From UBA5972 sp964480735 (lineage in GTDB: Bacteria; Pseudomonadota; Alphaproteobacteria; Rhodobacterales; Rhodobacteraceae), in the NCBI GenBank assembly GCA_964480735.1, contig CAYZQS010000002.1, forward strand, positions 1 to 64,000: DNA of 64,000 nucleotides, in the 5' to 3' direction. Made by a program: the position numbers and the translations under genes. Of this stretch, positions 35,014 to 43,540 are shown one piece after another. Within the stretch, counting starts at the first letter, position 1; each line of letters begins with the position of its first letter. The notes beneath the pieces are model-generated. The model was not told the DNA's origin and did no database searches. It saw only the letters and a program-made list of their open reading frames with translations.

Positions 35014-36153
35014 GCGCATGTCGGCGGGCGGTGCATTACCGATACAAAGACGTTTGAAACGCCCTTTGACCGGGGCGGATCATGGCTGCATTCCGCGCCC
35101 GTAAACCCGCTGGCGCGTCTGGCGAAAGAAAAAGGCACAGAGCTGCACAAGACGCCCTGGAACTGGAAGTGGGTTCACAGGGTGGACCGGTCGCTTACAA
35201 AACCGGAGGTGGCCGACTACAGCAACTATCAACATGCCATGTGGCGTGCCATAAACGCAGCCGGAGCAGGGCAGGGTGACAGTTCAACAGAGGATGCTTT
35301 GCCGTCGTCGCGGTGGAAAGATACGGCCAGGTTTTGGGTGCCGCAGATGCTGGGCGGGGACGCAGATGTAACATCCGCAAAGGACGTTTACAGCTACAAG
35401 GATGCAGACGGCGACTGGTTGGTGTCCGGCGGTCTTGGTACTTTTGTGAAAGACCTTCATGCGGATGTGCCGGTTCATCTGAACTGCCCGGTTTTGAAAA
35501 TTGACTATTCCGGCCCCGGCGTTCGTGCGCTTACACCAAAAGGTGAGGCCAAGGCCAACTATCTGGTGTTGACGGTTTCAACCGGCGTTCTGGGCCTTGA
35601 AAAGATCAGATTTACCCCGGCGCTGCCCGACCGGAAATTGACCGCAATCAATCAGTTGCCAAACGGCCTGCTGAACAAAGTTGGCCTTGAATTTGATCCA
35701 GTCTGGACAGAAGCCGTGGTTGGCGAAATGGCCGATTACCATTCCGGTGGCGAAGAATTTTGCACGTTGTTGTTTGGGTTTTATGAAACAAACATGGCGG
35801 TTGGGTTTGTTGCCGGTCGGTTTGCGGACCTGCTGGAAACCGAGGGCAAGGGCGCCGCGACGGAATATTGTTTGCAAGGATTGCGGGGCATTTTCGGCAA
35901 TGATGTGGTGAAATACGTTCGCCGAACAGACCAAACAAGTTGGCGCGGCAATGCAAATACCGTCGGGTCATACAGCTTTGCCCGCCCCGGCGGCTCTGGG
36001 GCACGGGAAATTCTTGCCGAACCACTGGGCAACACGTTATATTTTGCCGGTGAAGCAACGATGCCGGACGCCCAAGCAACGGTTCACGGGGCATATCGCA
36101 GCGGTATGGAGGTTGCACAGAAAATTGTTGCGGCGCATCGGTTGGCAAATTGA
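35014..36153 (+). CDS. flavin monoamine oxidase, 5' end in gap
   Basis: The frame is open from the first base after the gap and encodes 379 residues. AHVGGRC near the start is the GGR element that follows the FAD-binding GxGxxG helix; that helix itself is missing. RGGSWLH and the C-terminal YFAGEATMPDAQATVHGAYR match MAO/LSD1-type amine oxidases. About 30-50 residues are lost in the gap. It likely oxidises a primary or secondary amine to an aldehyde plus H2O2. Confidence 0.87.
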   Translation, partial: AHVGGRCITDTKTFETPFDRGGSWLHSAPVNPLARLAKEKGTELHKTPWNWKWVHRVDRSLTKPEVADYSNYQHAMWRAINAAGAGQGDSSTEDALPSSRWKDTARFWVPQMLGGDADVTSAKDVYSYKDADGDWLVSGGLGTFVKDLHADVPVHLNCPVLKIDYSGPGVRALTPKGEAKANYLVLTVSTGVLGLEKIRFTPALPDRKLTAINQLPNGLLNKVGLEFDPVWTEAVVGEMADYHSGGEEFCTLLFGFYETNMAVGFVAGRFADLLETEGKGAATEYCLQGLRGIFGNDVVKYVRRTDQTSWRGNANTVGSYSFARPGGSGAREILAEPLGNTLYFAGEATMPDAQATVHGAYRSGMEVAQKIVAAHRLAN

Positions 36154-36175
36154 ATGGGAAAACAGGAATGTCCGC

Positions 36176-36541
36176 ATGTCAGAATTGAAAGCAATAGAGT
36201 CAAAAGATCGGCGTGTCGTCAACATCCACACCGCAGAATTCACTCCGTTTTTTAGTGACGGGGTGGAAAACGGCGCGGTATTACAACTGAATGATGCCAA
36301 ACCCCACGGCAGCGGGTTTCATATATATCGCATGGCGCCCGGCGAAACCACCGTGGCGCATGTTCATCACAGCGACGAAGAGTTTTTGATGCTGGAAGGT
36401 GAACTGTTTGACCATGATGGTGTCAGGTATGAAGCGGGTGATCTGGTGTGGCTTAAAAAGGGGACCAAACATTCCTCTTATTCCCCGGGTGGCTGTCTGA
36501 TTGCGGTCTATTTGTCTGGCGAGGGACCGGTAGTCGATTAA
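36176..36541 (+). CDS. small cupin protein
   Basis: 121 residues with one cupin barrel: motif 1 AHVHHSDEEFLMLEGE and motif 2 YEAGDLVWLKKGTKHSSY. His residues of motif 1 could bind a metal. The ATG at 36176 has AGGAA upstream and lies 22 bases past the amine oxidase, so it is in the same operon. Role unknown; small cupins here may be isomerases or sensors for pathway intermediates. Confidence 0.8.
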   Translation: MSELKAIESKDRRVVNIHTAEFTPFFSDGVENGAVLQLNDAKPHGSGFHIYRMAPGETTVAHVHHSDEEFLMLEGELFDHDGVRYEAGDLVWLKKGTKHSSYSPGGCLIAVYLSGEGPVVD

Positions 36542-36878
36542 ACGCAAGGTGTTGACGCGGAATTTTCTCCTAAGACGATGGTTGCCGCGTTCTGAATTTG
36601 ATATTCAATCTTATCCACATCTGATTTCACAGCAATTTTAAGGTCGGGCAGTTGCTTGCCTGTGTCCGGCCAGTTGAACTCGCATCCGGTGCGAATTACA
36701 TATATTCTTCCACGTACACTACGAATACTGCAAGCCTACGCACGAATTTTAGGTATTCAGTAAAAAACAATTGCCTATTACGCAATCCTGTACTAGCGTT
36801 TTAACGTTCGATAGAGGTGTGCCATTGCTTAAATCCGCATATCATTCCGCCCGCGTCAGCAATGGCAGCCCGCGCAAA
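36542..36878. other. spacer before the Lrp-type regulator
   Basis: No gene seen. The stretch is AT-rich around 36690-36780 and probably carries the promoter of the regulator and following operon. An alternative TTG start for the regulator (36825) with an AGAGG site lies at its end. Confidence 0.4.
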
Positions 36879-37376
36879 ATGTCAACGGGGCAGGCTGACA
36901 GGTTGCCAACCGACGACAAGCTGAACCGGGCGATAATTTCTGCACTGGAAAACGATGGCAGGACGCCGTTCTCGGAAATCGCGAACCGCTTGGATGTGTC
37001 TGAGGGCACAATCCGAAACCGGGTGAATGCAATGAAAGAGGCGGGGCTTTTGCGGATCGTCGCCATCGTTGATCCGGTGGCCGCCGAATATAAAACCGAC
37101 GCCATGTTGGGCGTCAAAGTTTCAGCGACCGCGTCACCCGGCGACGTGGCCAAACGTCTGACCAGCCTGTCAAATGTCGTTTACATTCTGTGGGTTGGAG
37201 GGCGCTACGATCTTTTGGTTGAGGTTGTCACCAATGACAATGAAAGCTTTCTGGAATTTTTGGAAAACGAAATTCACGGCCAAAGCGATATCGCGTCCGT
37301 GGAAACGATGATGGGACTGCAAAGTTTCAAAAACCAGTTTTTATTGAAAAGCGATTGGCAGGACCGGGATGTTTAG
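36879..37376 (+). CDS. Lrp/AsnC-family regulator
   Basis: 165 residues from the ATG. The N-terminal helix-turn-helix reads FSEIANRLDVSEGTIRNRVN and the C-terminal RAM-type ligand domain includes VVYILWVGGRYDLLVEVV. These regulators bind amino acids or related amines. A TTG at 36825 with AGAGG at 7 bases would add 18 residues. The stop overlaps the Rieske gene that follows, suggesting autoregulated control of this operon. Confidence 0.85.
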   Translation: MSTGQADRLPTDDKLNRAIISALENDGRTPFSEIANRLDVSEGTIRNRVNAMKEAGLLRIVAIVDPVAAEYKTDAMLGVKVSATASPGDVAKRLTSLSNVVYILWVGGRYDLLVEVVTNDNESFLEFLENEIHGQSDIASVETMMGLQSFKNQFLLKSDWQDRDV

Positions 37377-38478
37377 CGCGTCTGAACTGGCTGCCTGGGC
37401 CAAGGCGTCGTCGTCACCCGCAGTGGGATTGCCTGCCGCGGCTTATTGCGATCCGGATTTCTGGCAGGCGGAATGTGACACCGTTTTTTCAGCGTCCTGG
37501 GTCTGTGCCGGATTTGCCCACGAGCTGAAGGAACCCGGCGACGTCGTACCTGTCACGGTTGCCGGCAAACCCCTGCTGTTGGTGCGCAACGCATCGGGCA
37601 AGATTGCCGCCTTTCACAACGTATGCCGCCACCGATGCCTGATGCTGGTGGATGCCCCCACAAACGTTGGCAAGCTGATCCGCTGCCCCTATCACGCCTG
37701 GGCTTATGATCTGAATGGTAAACTGCGTGCGTCGCCACATTTTGGCGGCACTGACAACCATCAGCCGGACGGATTTGATGCTGACGACCACGGGCTGATT
37801 GCGGTGCGCACCCACGTCTGGCACGATTGGATTTTCGTCAATCTGGACGGCAATGCGCCGGATTTTGAAGTCTATGCGGCAGCGCTGATTGCCCGGCTGG
37901 ACGGGATCGACTTTGCAAAAATAGCGCCGATTGGAATGTTGGATTTTGGCGAGATCGCGACCAACTGGAAATTCCTGATGGAGAATTTTATCGAGCCCTA
38001 TCATGTGCAGTTTGTCCATGCCACAACCACCGCTCAGCCGTTGGCCGACCACCGTACAATCGTCGATGGCCTGTGTCTGGGCAGCGCGGTTGATCTGGGA
38101 GAGGAAGCCGGAACAGATGGCAGCCTTGCGGTCAGCTCGCGCTACCTGACGCTGTTTCCAAACTTCATTGTCGGGCGTTATTTCCCGGATCAGCTTGGCG
38201 TTTATCTGAATATCCCGCTTGGCCCCGGACAAACCGTCCAAAAACGCGCACTTTATACGACAGACGAAAAAGTGCTTTCACCTGATGAAATCGAGGGGCT
38301 GAAAAAGCTTTGGTGGGACGTTCATAAAGAAGACCATGAAATCTGCGAGCGTTTGCAGCTTGGCCGTGCCTCGCCTGTGGCCGAAGGCGGCGGCGTGCTG
38401 TCGCCTTGTTGGGAAGACAACGTGCGGGCGTTTCAGGAATTGATTGCGCAAAGCGTTGCGCAGAAAGGAGCGTCTTAA
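37369..38478 (+). CDS. Rieske non-heme iron oxygenase alpha subunit
   Basis: 369 residues, full length. The Rieske centre uses Cys86, His88, Cys106, His109. The catalytic iron site is ENFIEPYHVQFVH with His212 and His217. The short distance between Rieske pairs and the overall length match choline/glycine-betaine-type monooxygenases (GbcA, CMO-like). It starts inside the end of the regulator gene. No dedicated reductase is adjacent. Confidence 0.86.
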   Translation: MFSASELAAWAKASSSPAVGLPAAAYCDPDFWQAECDTVFSASWVCAGFAHELKEPGDVVPVTVAGKPLLLVRNASGKIAAFHNVCRHRCLMLVDAPTNVGKLIRCPYHAWAYDLNGKLRASPHFGGTDNHQPDGFDADDHGLIAVRTHVWHDWIFVNLDGNAPDFEVYAAALIARLDGIDFAKIAPIGMLDFGEIATNWKFLMENFIEPYHVQFVHATTTAQPLADHRTIVDGLCLGSAVDLGEEAGTDGSLAVSSRYLTLFPNFIVGRYFPDQLGVYLNIPLGPGQTVQKRALYTTDEKVLSPDEIEGLKKLWWDVHKEDHEICERLQLGRASPVAEGGGVLSPCWEDNVRAFQELIAQSVAQKGAS

Positions 38479-38901
38479 ATGGCAGACTCAGACACGGGCT
38501 TTCGGCTGGCACACACGATGATGCGGGTGCGCGATCTGGAGGCCTCGCTGGCATTTTATTGTGGAATTTTGGGCATGCAGGTGTTGCGCCGCACGGATTA
38601 CGAGGACGGCAGATTTACCAACACTTTTATCGGATATGGTGCAGAAGCAGAGTTTCCAACGCTGGAGCTGACCCACAATTGGGATCAGGCGGCGGACTAT
38701 GACAAAGGCGACGGCTGGGGTCATATTTGTATTGAAACCAAAGACGTATACGACGCCTGCGAAAAACTTGCGGCAAAGGGTGTCAACATCACGCGCCCGC
38801 CGGGACCAATGAAGCACGGCACCCGGGTCATCGCGTTTTGCGAAGACCCGGATGGCTATAAGGTCGAGCTTAACGAAACCATCCTCAATCACATCCAATA
38901 A
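38479..38901 (+). CDS. gloA: glyoxalase I (lactoylglutathione lyase)
   Basis: 140 residues. Metal ligands in the expected order are His of LAHTMMRV, Glu of LELTHNW, His of WGHICIET and Glu of KVELNE. It converts the methylglyoxal-glutathione hemithioacetal to lactoylglutathione. Directly after the Rieske gene stop, so co-translated. In this operon it may detoxify aldehydic products or act on another glutathione adduct. Confidence 0.85.
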   Translation: MADSDTGFRLAHTMMRVRDLEASLAFYCGILGMQVLRRTDYEDGRFTNTFIGYGAEAEFPTLELTHNWDQAADYDKGDGWGHICIETKDVYDACEKLAAKGVNITRPPGPMKHGTRVIAFCEDPDGYKVELNETILNHIQ

Positions 38902-38912
38902 GGACATCCAAA

Positions 38913-39317
38913 ATGGGCAATAAACCGCAACTTATGAAATGGGCATTGGTCGAAGACCGCTATAATGCGATCGGCGAGGGGGATGGCGACACCTACATCA
39001 AGCCAATGGTCACCAGCGGCATGAGCGAGACCATGTGCGGTGGCATCAACGTTTTGAAAAACATCAAAGTGCCGTGGGAACTGACCTGCGACGAAATCAT
39101 CTATGTTCTTGAAGGCACGTTCCGGCTGGTTTGTGACGGGGAAACCTATAACTGTGACCGCGGCGATGTTCTTTACGTTCCCAAGGACAATCACATTTCC
39201 TATGAGGCGGACGAAAGATGCGTCATTTTCTACGCTGCTTATCCGCACAACTGGAAAAAACTCGCAGGCCTGACCTACGTGCCGGGTATTGACCCGGATG
39301 ACTTTGTACCGGGTTAA
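38913..39317 (+). CDS. cupin protein, EutQ-like
   Basis: 134 residues with a single cupin fold: TCDEIIYVLEGTFRLVCDG, then CDRGDVLYVPKDNHISYE. The first motif lacks the paired His of metal cupins, like EutQ-type members. AAGGA lies before the ATG. Function unknown; operon position links it to amine catabolism. Confidence 0.75.
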   Translation: MGNKPQLMKWALVEDRYNAIGEGDGDTYIKPMVTSGMSETMCGGINVLKNIKVPWELTCDEIIYVLEGTFRLVCDGETYNCDRGDVLYVPKDNHISYEADERCVIFYAAYPHNWKKLAGLTYVPGIDPDDFVPG

Positions 39318-39352
39318 ACCAAGACAGGGAAATCGGGTTGAGGGAGGAAAAA

Positions 39353-40774
39353 ATGACCGACAAAATCTATTACGAGCGATTTGAGGATGCGGTGGAACGC
39401 AACCGACCGCGCATTCCTGAACTGCGTGAGCGACTGGAAGCCGCCGGCGTTAAATACGTGTTGTCAAGCTGGATTGATCTGCACGGCATTCCCAAAACCA
39501 AACCTGTCCCAATGAGCGATCTTGAGGAACTTTGCCTTGGCAAGGGGCCGCAGTTTGCGGTGCATTCAATATCTTATGTGCCGGAATTGTCGCCGGCCGA
39601 CAGCGATCAGGTGATGGTGCCCGATCTTGATGCGGTTTATGTCTGCCCGTGGGACAAAACGATGGCGATCATCTTTGCCGATTTGTTTTGGGAAGACGCC
39701 CCGTATAATGTTTGCCCGCGACAGGCGCTTAAGCGGGCCATTCAAGCGGCGCAAGACCGCGGTTATGTCGGGTTTGCCGGGATTGAACCAGAGTTTATTG
39801 CCATGCGTTATGATGCGGCAGGCAGGCCGGTCAAGGCGATAGACGACGATCCGCCGGACGGCGTGCGGCCCCGGCGGCAGGCCTTTGGGTATGACGTTGA
39901 ATATTCCGTCGATTCGATGCCGTTTCTGAAGGACATGATTGATATTCTGGAGGATCTGGGCTGGAATATTCACGATGTGGTGGCAGAAGGCGCCTATTCG
40001 CAGTTCGAGCTGGATTTCCACTATACCCATCTATTGGAAATGGCTGACCGTCTGGTGTTCTTGCGCATATTGCTTAAGGAAGTTGCCAAAAAGCACGATA
40101 TGTTCATCACTTTCATGCCAAAGCCCACGGTTGGCGACTGGCGCTCGGGTGCGCATATCAACTTTTCTTTGCAGTCAGCGGACAACCCCGGTGAAAATAT
40201 TTTTAAGGACGGCGATGGCTGGTCTGAAACCTCGCGCTACGGGGTTGGCGGGTTGATGGCGCACGCAGAGGCGATTACCGCGATCACCTGCCCAACGGTA
40301 AATTCCTACAACGGCCTTGTGCCGCGTGTGGGGGGCTTTGAGGGTGGCACTGTTACCTGGGCGCCAACCAATATCACCTATGGTTTTAACAACCGGTCCG
40401 CGCAACTGCGACTGCCGCAAAGCCGCTATTGCATCGAAAACCGTGCGGCGGATATGACGATGAACGTTTATCTGGCGCTGGCGATGACGCTGGGCGCGGT
40501 GCTTGAAGGTATCGACAATAAAACCGATCCCGGCAAGCCGACCGATTTTGATCTTTACGCCATGACCGACGCCCAGTTGACCAAAGCCGGTATCCGCCGC
40601 CTGCCGCGCACCCTGTTTAACGCAATCGAGGCGTTGAAAGCTGACAGTTTGGCCAAGGATGTGATGGGCGAAGTTATGCTGAATTCTTATGTCGAATATA
40701 AGAATGACGAATGGGAGCGGTACCATCAGGCGGTGACGGATTGGGAAGTTCAGGAATACCTGCGGCTTTACTGA
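39353..40774 (+). CDS. glutamine synthetase-like gamma-glutamyl-amine ligase, copy 1
   Basis: 473 residues of the GlnA superfamily, class III/GlnT-like. Visible blocks are the substrate Glu motif GFAGIEPEFIA, GAHINFSL and the adenylate-region NRSAQLRLP. AGGGAGG precedes the ATG at 39353. Such enzymes often make gamma-glutamylmethylamide, -ethanolamide or -isopropylamide rather than glutamine. The PuuB-like oxidase and HyuA/B nearby support a gamma-glutamylated intermediate. True glutamine synthesis is unlikely from this context. Confidence 0.83.
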   Translation: MTDKIYYERFEDAVERNRPRIPELRERLEAAGVKYVLSSWIDLHGIPKTKPVPMSDLEELCLGKGPQFAVHSISYVPELSPADSDQVMVPDLDAVYVCPWDKTMAIIFADLFWEDAPYNVCPRQALKRAIQAAQDRGYVGFAGIEPEFIAMRYDAAGRPVKAIDDDPPDGVRPRRQAFGYDVEYSVDSMPFLKDMIDILEDLGWNIHDVVAEGAYSQFELDFHYTHLLEMADRLVFLRILLKEVAKKHDMFITFMPKPTVGDWRSGAHINFSLQSADNPGENIFKDGDGWSETSRYGVGGLMAHAEAITAITCPTVNSYNGLVPRVGGFEGGTVTWAPTNITYGFNNRSAQLRLPQSRYCIENRAADMTMNVYLALAMTLGAVLEGIDNKTDPGKPTDFDLYAMTDAQLTKAGIRRLPRTLFNAIEALKADSLAKDVMGEVMLNSYVEYKNDEWERYHQAVTDWEVQEYLRLY

Positions 40775-40858
40775 TCTGCTTAACGTTATCACGCGGCGGA
40801 AACGGCAATTGGGTGCAACGCAGGTCTGCGCCACCCTGCGGGCCTGACAGGAGGAAAC

Positions 40859-41872
40859 ATGCCACAGGGCCATGAGGTATTTTCGCTTGGTAATGTTCGG
40901 CTGGTTTCGGGCGCTGTACTGCACAATGCCGAACTTGCCTTTAAGACTTACGGCACCCTGTCACCTGCGGGTGACAACGTTGTGCTGCTGCCCACATTTT
41001 TCACCGGCAGCCACCAGCGGAACGAAGGGTTTTTTGGCACCGGGCGGGCCATTGATCCGGCGCGTCATTTCATCGTTTCCATAAATCTGTTTGGCAACGG
41101 TCTTTCGTCTTCCCCTTCAAACGCTGCCACGCCTCAGGATGGCCCACGTTTTCCGCAGATTTCATTTCAAGACAACGTCGCCTGCCAACACCGCCTGCTG
41201 ACCGAACACCTTGGCGTTAAGCGGATCGCCCTTGTCACCGGATGGTCGATGGCTGGGTGTCAGGCCTATCACTGGGCGGCGCAATATCCCGATATGGTTG
41301 ACGCAATCCTGCCATTTTGCGCTTCGGCCAAAACCTCGCCGCACAACCACGTATTTCTGGAAGGGGTAAAGGCGGCCCTTTGTGCGGATCAGGCATGGAA
41401 CGGTGGCAATTATTCACAGCCACCGGTTGTGGGACTGAAAGCCTTTGGCCGGGTTTATGCAGGATGGGCGTTTAGCCAAAGTTTTTACCGTGACGGTCTT
41501 TACCGCCAATTGGGGTATGGCAGCGTTGAGGACCTTTTGCTTGACTGGGAGGTCGATCATGCCGAAAACTGGGACGCCAACGACCTGTTGGCCAAACTGG
41601 CCACCTGGCAGGCTGGCGATATCAGTGCAGGACCGCAGTTTGGTGGCGATATCAAACGCGCACTTGGTGCCATTCGCGCCCGTGCCATTCTGATGCCCTG
41701 CACGCAGGATCTGTATTTTCCGCCCGCTGACAATGCAATTGAAGCAGGTCACATGCCAAATGCACACCTTCGCCCTTATGACTCGCTCTTTGGTCACTGC
41801 GCTGCCAATCCGGGCAACGACCCGGGATTTACCGCCGCGCTGGATAAAGCGATTTCAGAATTACTGGAATAA
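40859..41872 (+). CDS. alpha/beta-hydrolase of the homoserine acetyltransferase (MetX-like) group
   Basis: 337 residues. Nucleophile Ser in GWSMAGCQAYHWA, an LLPTFFTGSH oxyanion region and His in LFGHCAANPG near the end match the MetX-like fold. Residues beyond the core suggest an esterase or acyltransferase rather than a housekeeping MetX. GGAGG precedes the ATG. It lies between two glutamine-synthetase-like genes, so acyl transfer or hydrolysis of an amide/ester intermediate is possible. Confidence 0.78.
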   Translation: MPQGHEVFSLGNVRLVSGAVLHNAELAFKTYGTLSPAGDNVVLLPTFFTGSHQRNEGFFGTGRAIDPARHFIVSINLFGNGLSSSPSNAATPQDGPRFPQISFQDNVACQHRLLTEHLGVKRIALVTGWSMAGCQAYHWAAQYPDMVDAILPFCASAKTSPHNHVFLEGVKAALCADQAWNGGNYSQPPVVGLKAFGRVYAGWAFSQSFYRDGLYRQLGYGSVEDLLLDWEVDHAENWDANDLLAKLATWQAGDISAGPQFGGDIKRALGAIRARAILMPCTQDLYFPPADNAIEAGHMPNAHLRPYDSLFGHCAANPGNDPGFTAALDKAISELLE

Positions 41873-42082
41873 TCCAAAGCATGGACCCTGATTGCTATTG
41901 CCTCAACCGGCGGCAAAAGTCATGCTGATAATCTGAAGCGCCGAGATGCGGCCACTTTGAATAATACGGTTGTGGCACTGGTGTGGAGCGGGTTGGCCGG
42001 TAAAAGTTGGATACCGGTTTTGAACAACAATTGCAGTCGCGTACCAGTTGGGACGCGGACGCAATCAAAGAGGGGCAAAAAG

Positions 42083-43393
42083 ATGACGATCAGTCTGACT
42101 AAATTCGCAAAAGACAACGGCGTTAAGTTTTTCTTGATTAATTTTACAGATCTGTTTGGCGCACAGCGCGCAAAACTTGTGCCTGCACCGGCCATTGCCG
42201 GAATGCAGAAAGACGGGGCCGGTTTTGCCGGGTTTGCCACCTGGCTTGATATGACACCCGGCCACCCTGACATGTTTTCTTTGCCTGACGCCAACTCGGT
42301 TATTCAGCTTCCCTGGAAACCAGAGGTAGCATGGGTTGCCGGTGATCCGATGATGAACGGAGAACTGGTTGCACAGGCACCGCGCGTGGTGCTGAAAAGG
42401 CTGATAAGCCGGGCGAAAGACAAGGGATACGTGATGAAATCTGGCGTCGAGCCAGAGTTTCATCTGATAAATCAGGACGGTTCTGACATTTCCGACAGCC
42501 GCGATATCGCAGAGAAACCGTGCTATGACCAGTCAGCGATCATGCGGCGCTATGACGTGATTTCGGAAATCTGCCTGACAATGATCCAGCTGGGCTGGGG
42601 GCCATACCAGAACGATCACGAAGACGCCAATGGCCAGTTCGAGATCAACTGGGATTTCAACGATTGCCTGACCACTGCCGACCAACATGCGTTCTTTAAA
42701 TTTATGGTCAGGGAAATAGCCGAAAAGCACGGGCTTCGGGCAACATTCATGCCAAAACCGTTCCGGCATCTGACAGGCAACGGTTGCCATGTGCATACCT
42801 CAGTCTGGGACGCGAAAACCGGTAACAAAAACCTGTTTCATGACAAAAAGGGCGCACTGGGCGTATCAGCTTTTGGTTATAATTTTCTGGGCGGGGTCAT
42901 GGCACACGCAGAATCGCTGGTGGCGATCACCAACCCGACGGTCAATTCTTACAAGCGGATCAACGCGCCAACCACCAGCTCTGGTGCGACATGGGCCCCA
43001 AACACCATCACCTACAGCGGCAACAACCGGACCCATCTGGTGCGCATCCCCGATGAAGGCCGGTTTGAACTGCGCGTCGCTGACGGTTCGGCAAATCCAT
43101 ATTTGTTGCAGGCAGCGGTGCTTGCGGCGGGTCTTGACGGCGTTGAAAACAAAACCGATCCGGGCAAACGGCTGGATATCGACATGTACGCCGAGGGCCA
43201 TAAGGTGAAAGGCGCGCGAAAACTTCCGCTTTATCTGATTGATGCGCTGCGGTTGTTTGCCAGGAACAAGACCATGCGCGCAGCGTTTGGTGCGGAATTC
43301 TGTGATGCCTACATCAAGCTAAAAACCCGCGACTGGAACCAGTACAGCCAACAACTGACCCAGTGGGAGCGTGACACCACACTGGATTGTTAA
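42083..43393 (+). CDS. glutamine synthetase-like gamma-glutamyl-amine ligase, copy 2 (GlnT type)
   Basis: 436 residues, the normal length for GlnT/gamma-glutamylmethylamide synthetase. Blocks: GVEPEFHLI, NGQFEINWDF, GNGCHVHTSVWD, NPTVNSYKRI, and NRTHLVRIP. GAGGGG sits 8 bases before the ATG. It is only distantly similar to copy 1, so the two ligases probably have different amine substrates or act at different steps. Confidence 0.86.
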   Translation: MTISLTKFAKDNGVKFFLINFTDLFGAQRAKLVPAPAIAGMQKDGAGFAGFATWLDMTPGHPDMFSLPDANSVIQLPWKPEVAWVAGDPMMNGELVAQAPRVVLKRLISRAKDKGYVMKSGVEPEFHLINQDGSDISDSRDIAEKPCYDQSAIMRRYDVISEICLTMIQLGWGPYQNDHEDANGQFEINWDFNDCLTTADQHAFFKFMVREIAEKHGLRATFMPKPFRHLTGNGCHVHTSVWDAKTGNKNLFHDKKGALGVSAFGYNFLGGVMAHAESLVAITNPTVNSYKRINAPTTSSGATWAPNTITYSGNNRTHLVRIPDEGRFELRVADGSANPYLLQAAVLAAGLDGVENKTDPGKRLDIDMYAEGHKVKGARKLPLYLIDALRLFARNKTMRAAFGAEFCDAYIKLKTRDWNQYSQQLTQWERDTTLDC

Positions 43394-43540
43394 GGGTGCC
43401 AAGCGAAGAAGGTCCCCTTGCAACATTTTCTTCGAACCGGGCCAGACAAAAGCGCGTGCAAGATTTGTTCCAGTCCAAAAACCGGATGTTCCCGCTGTGC
43501 GGTGGTGGCAATCCGGCGTCTTTAACCGCAGGATAGCATT

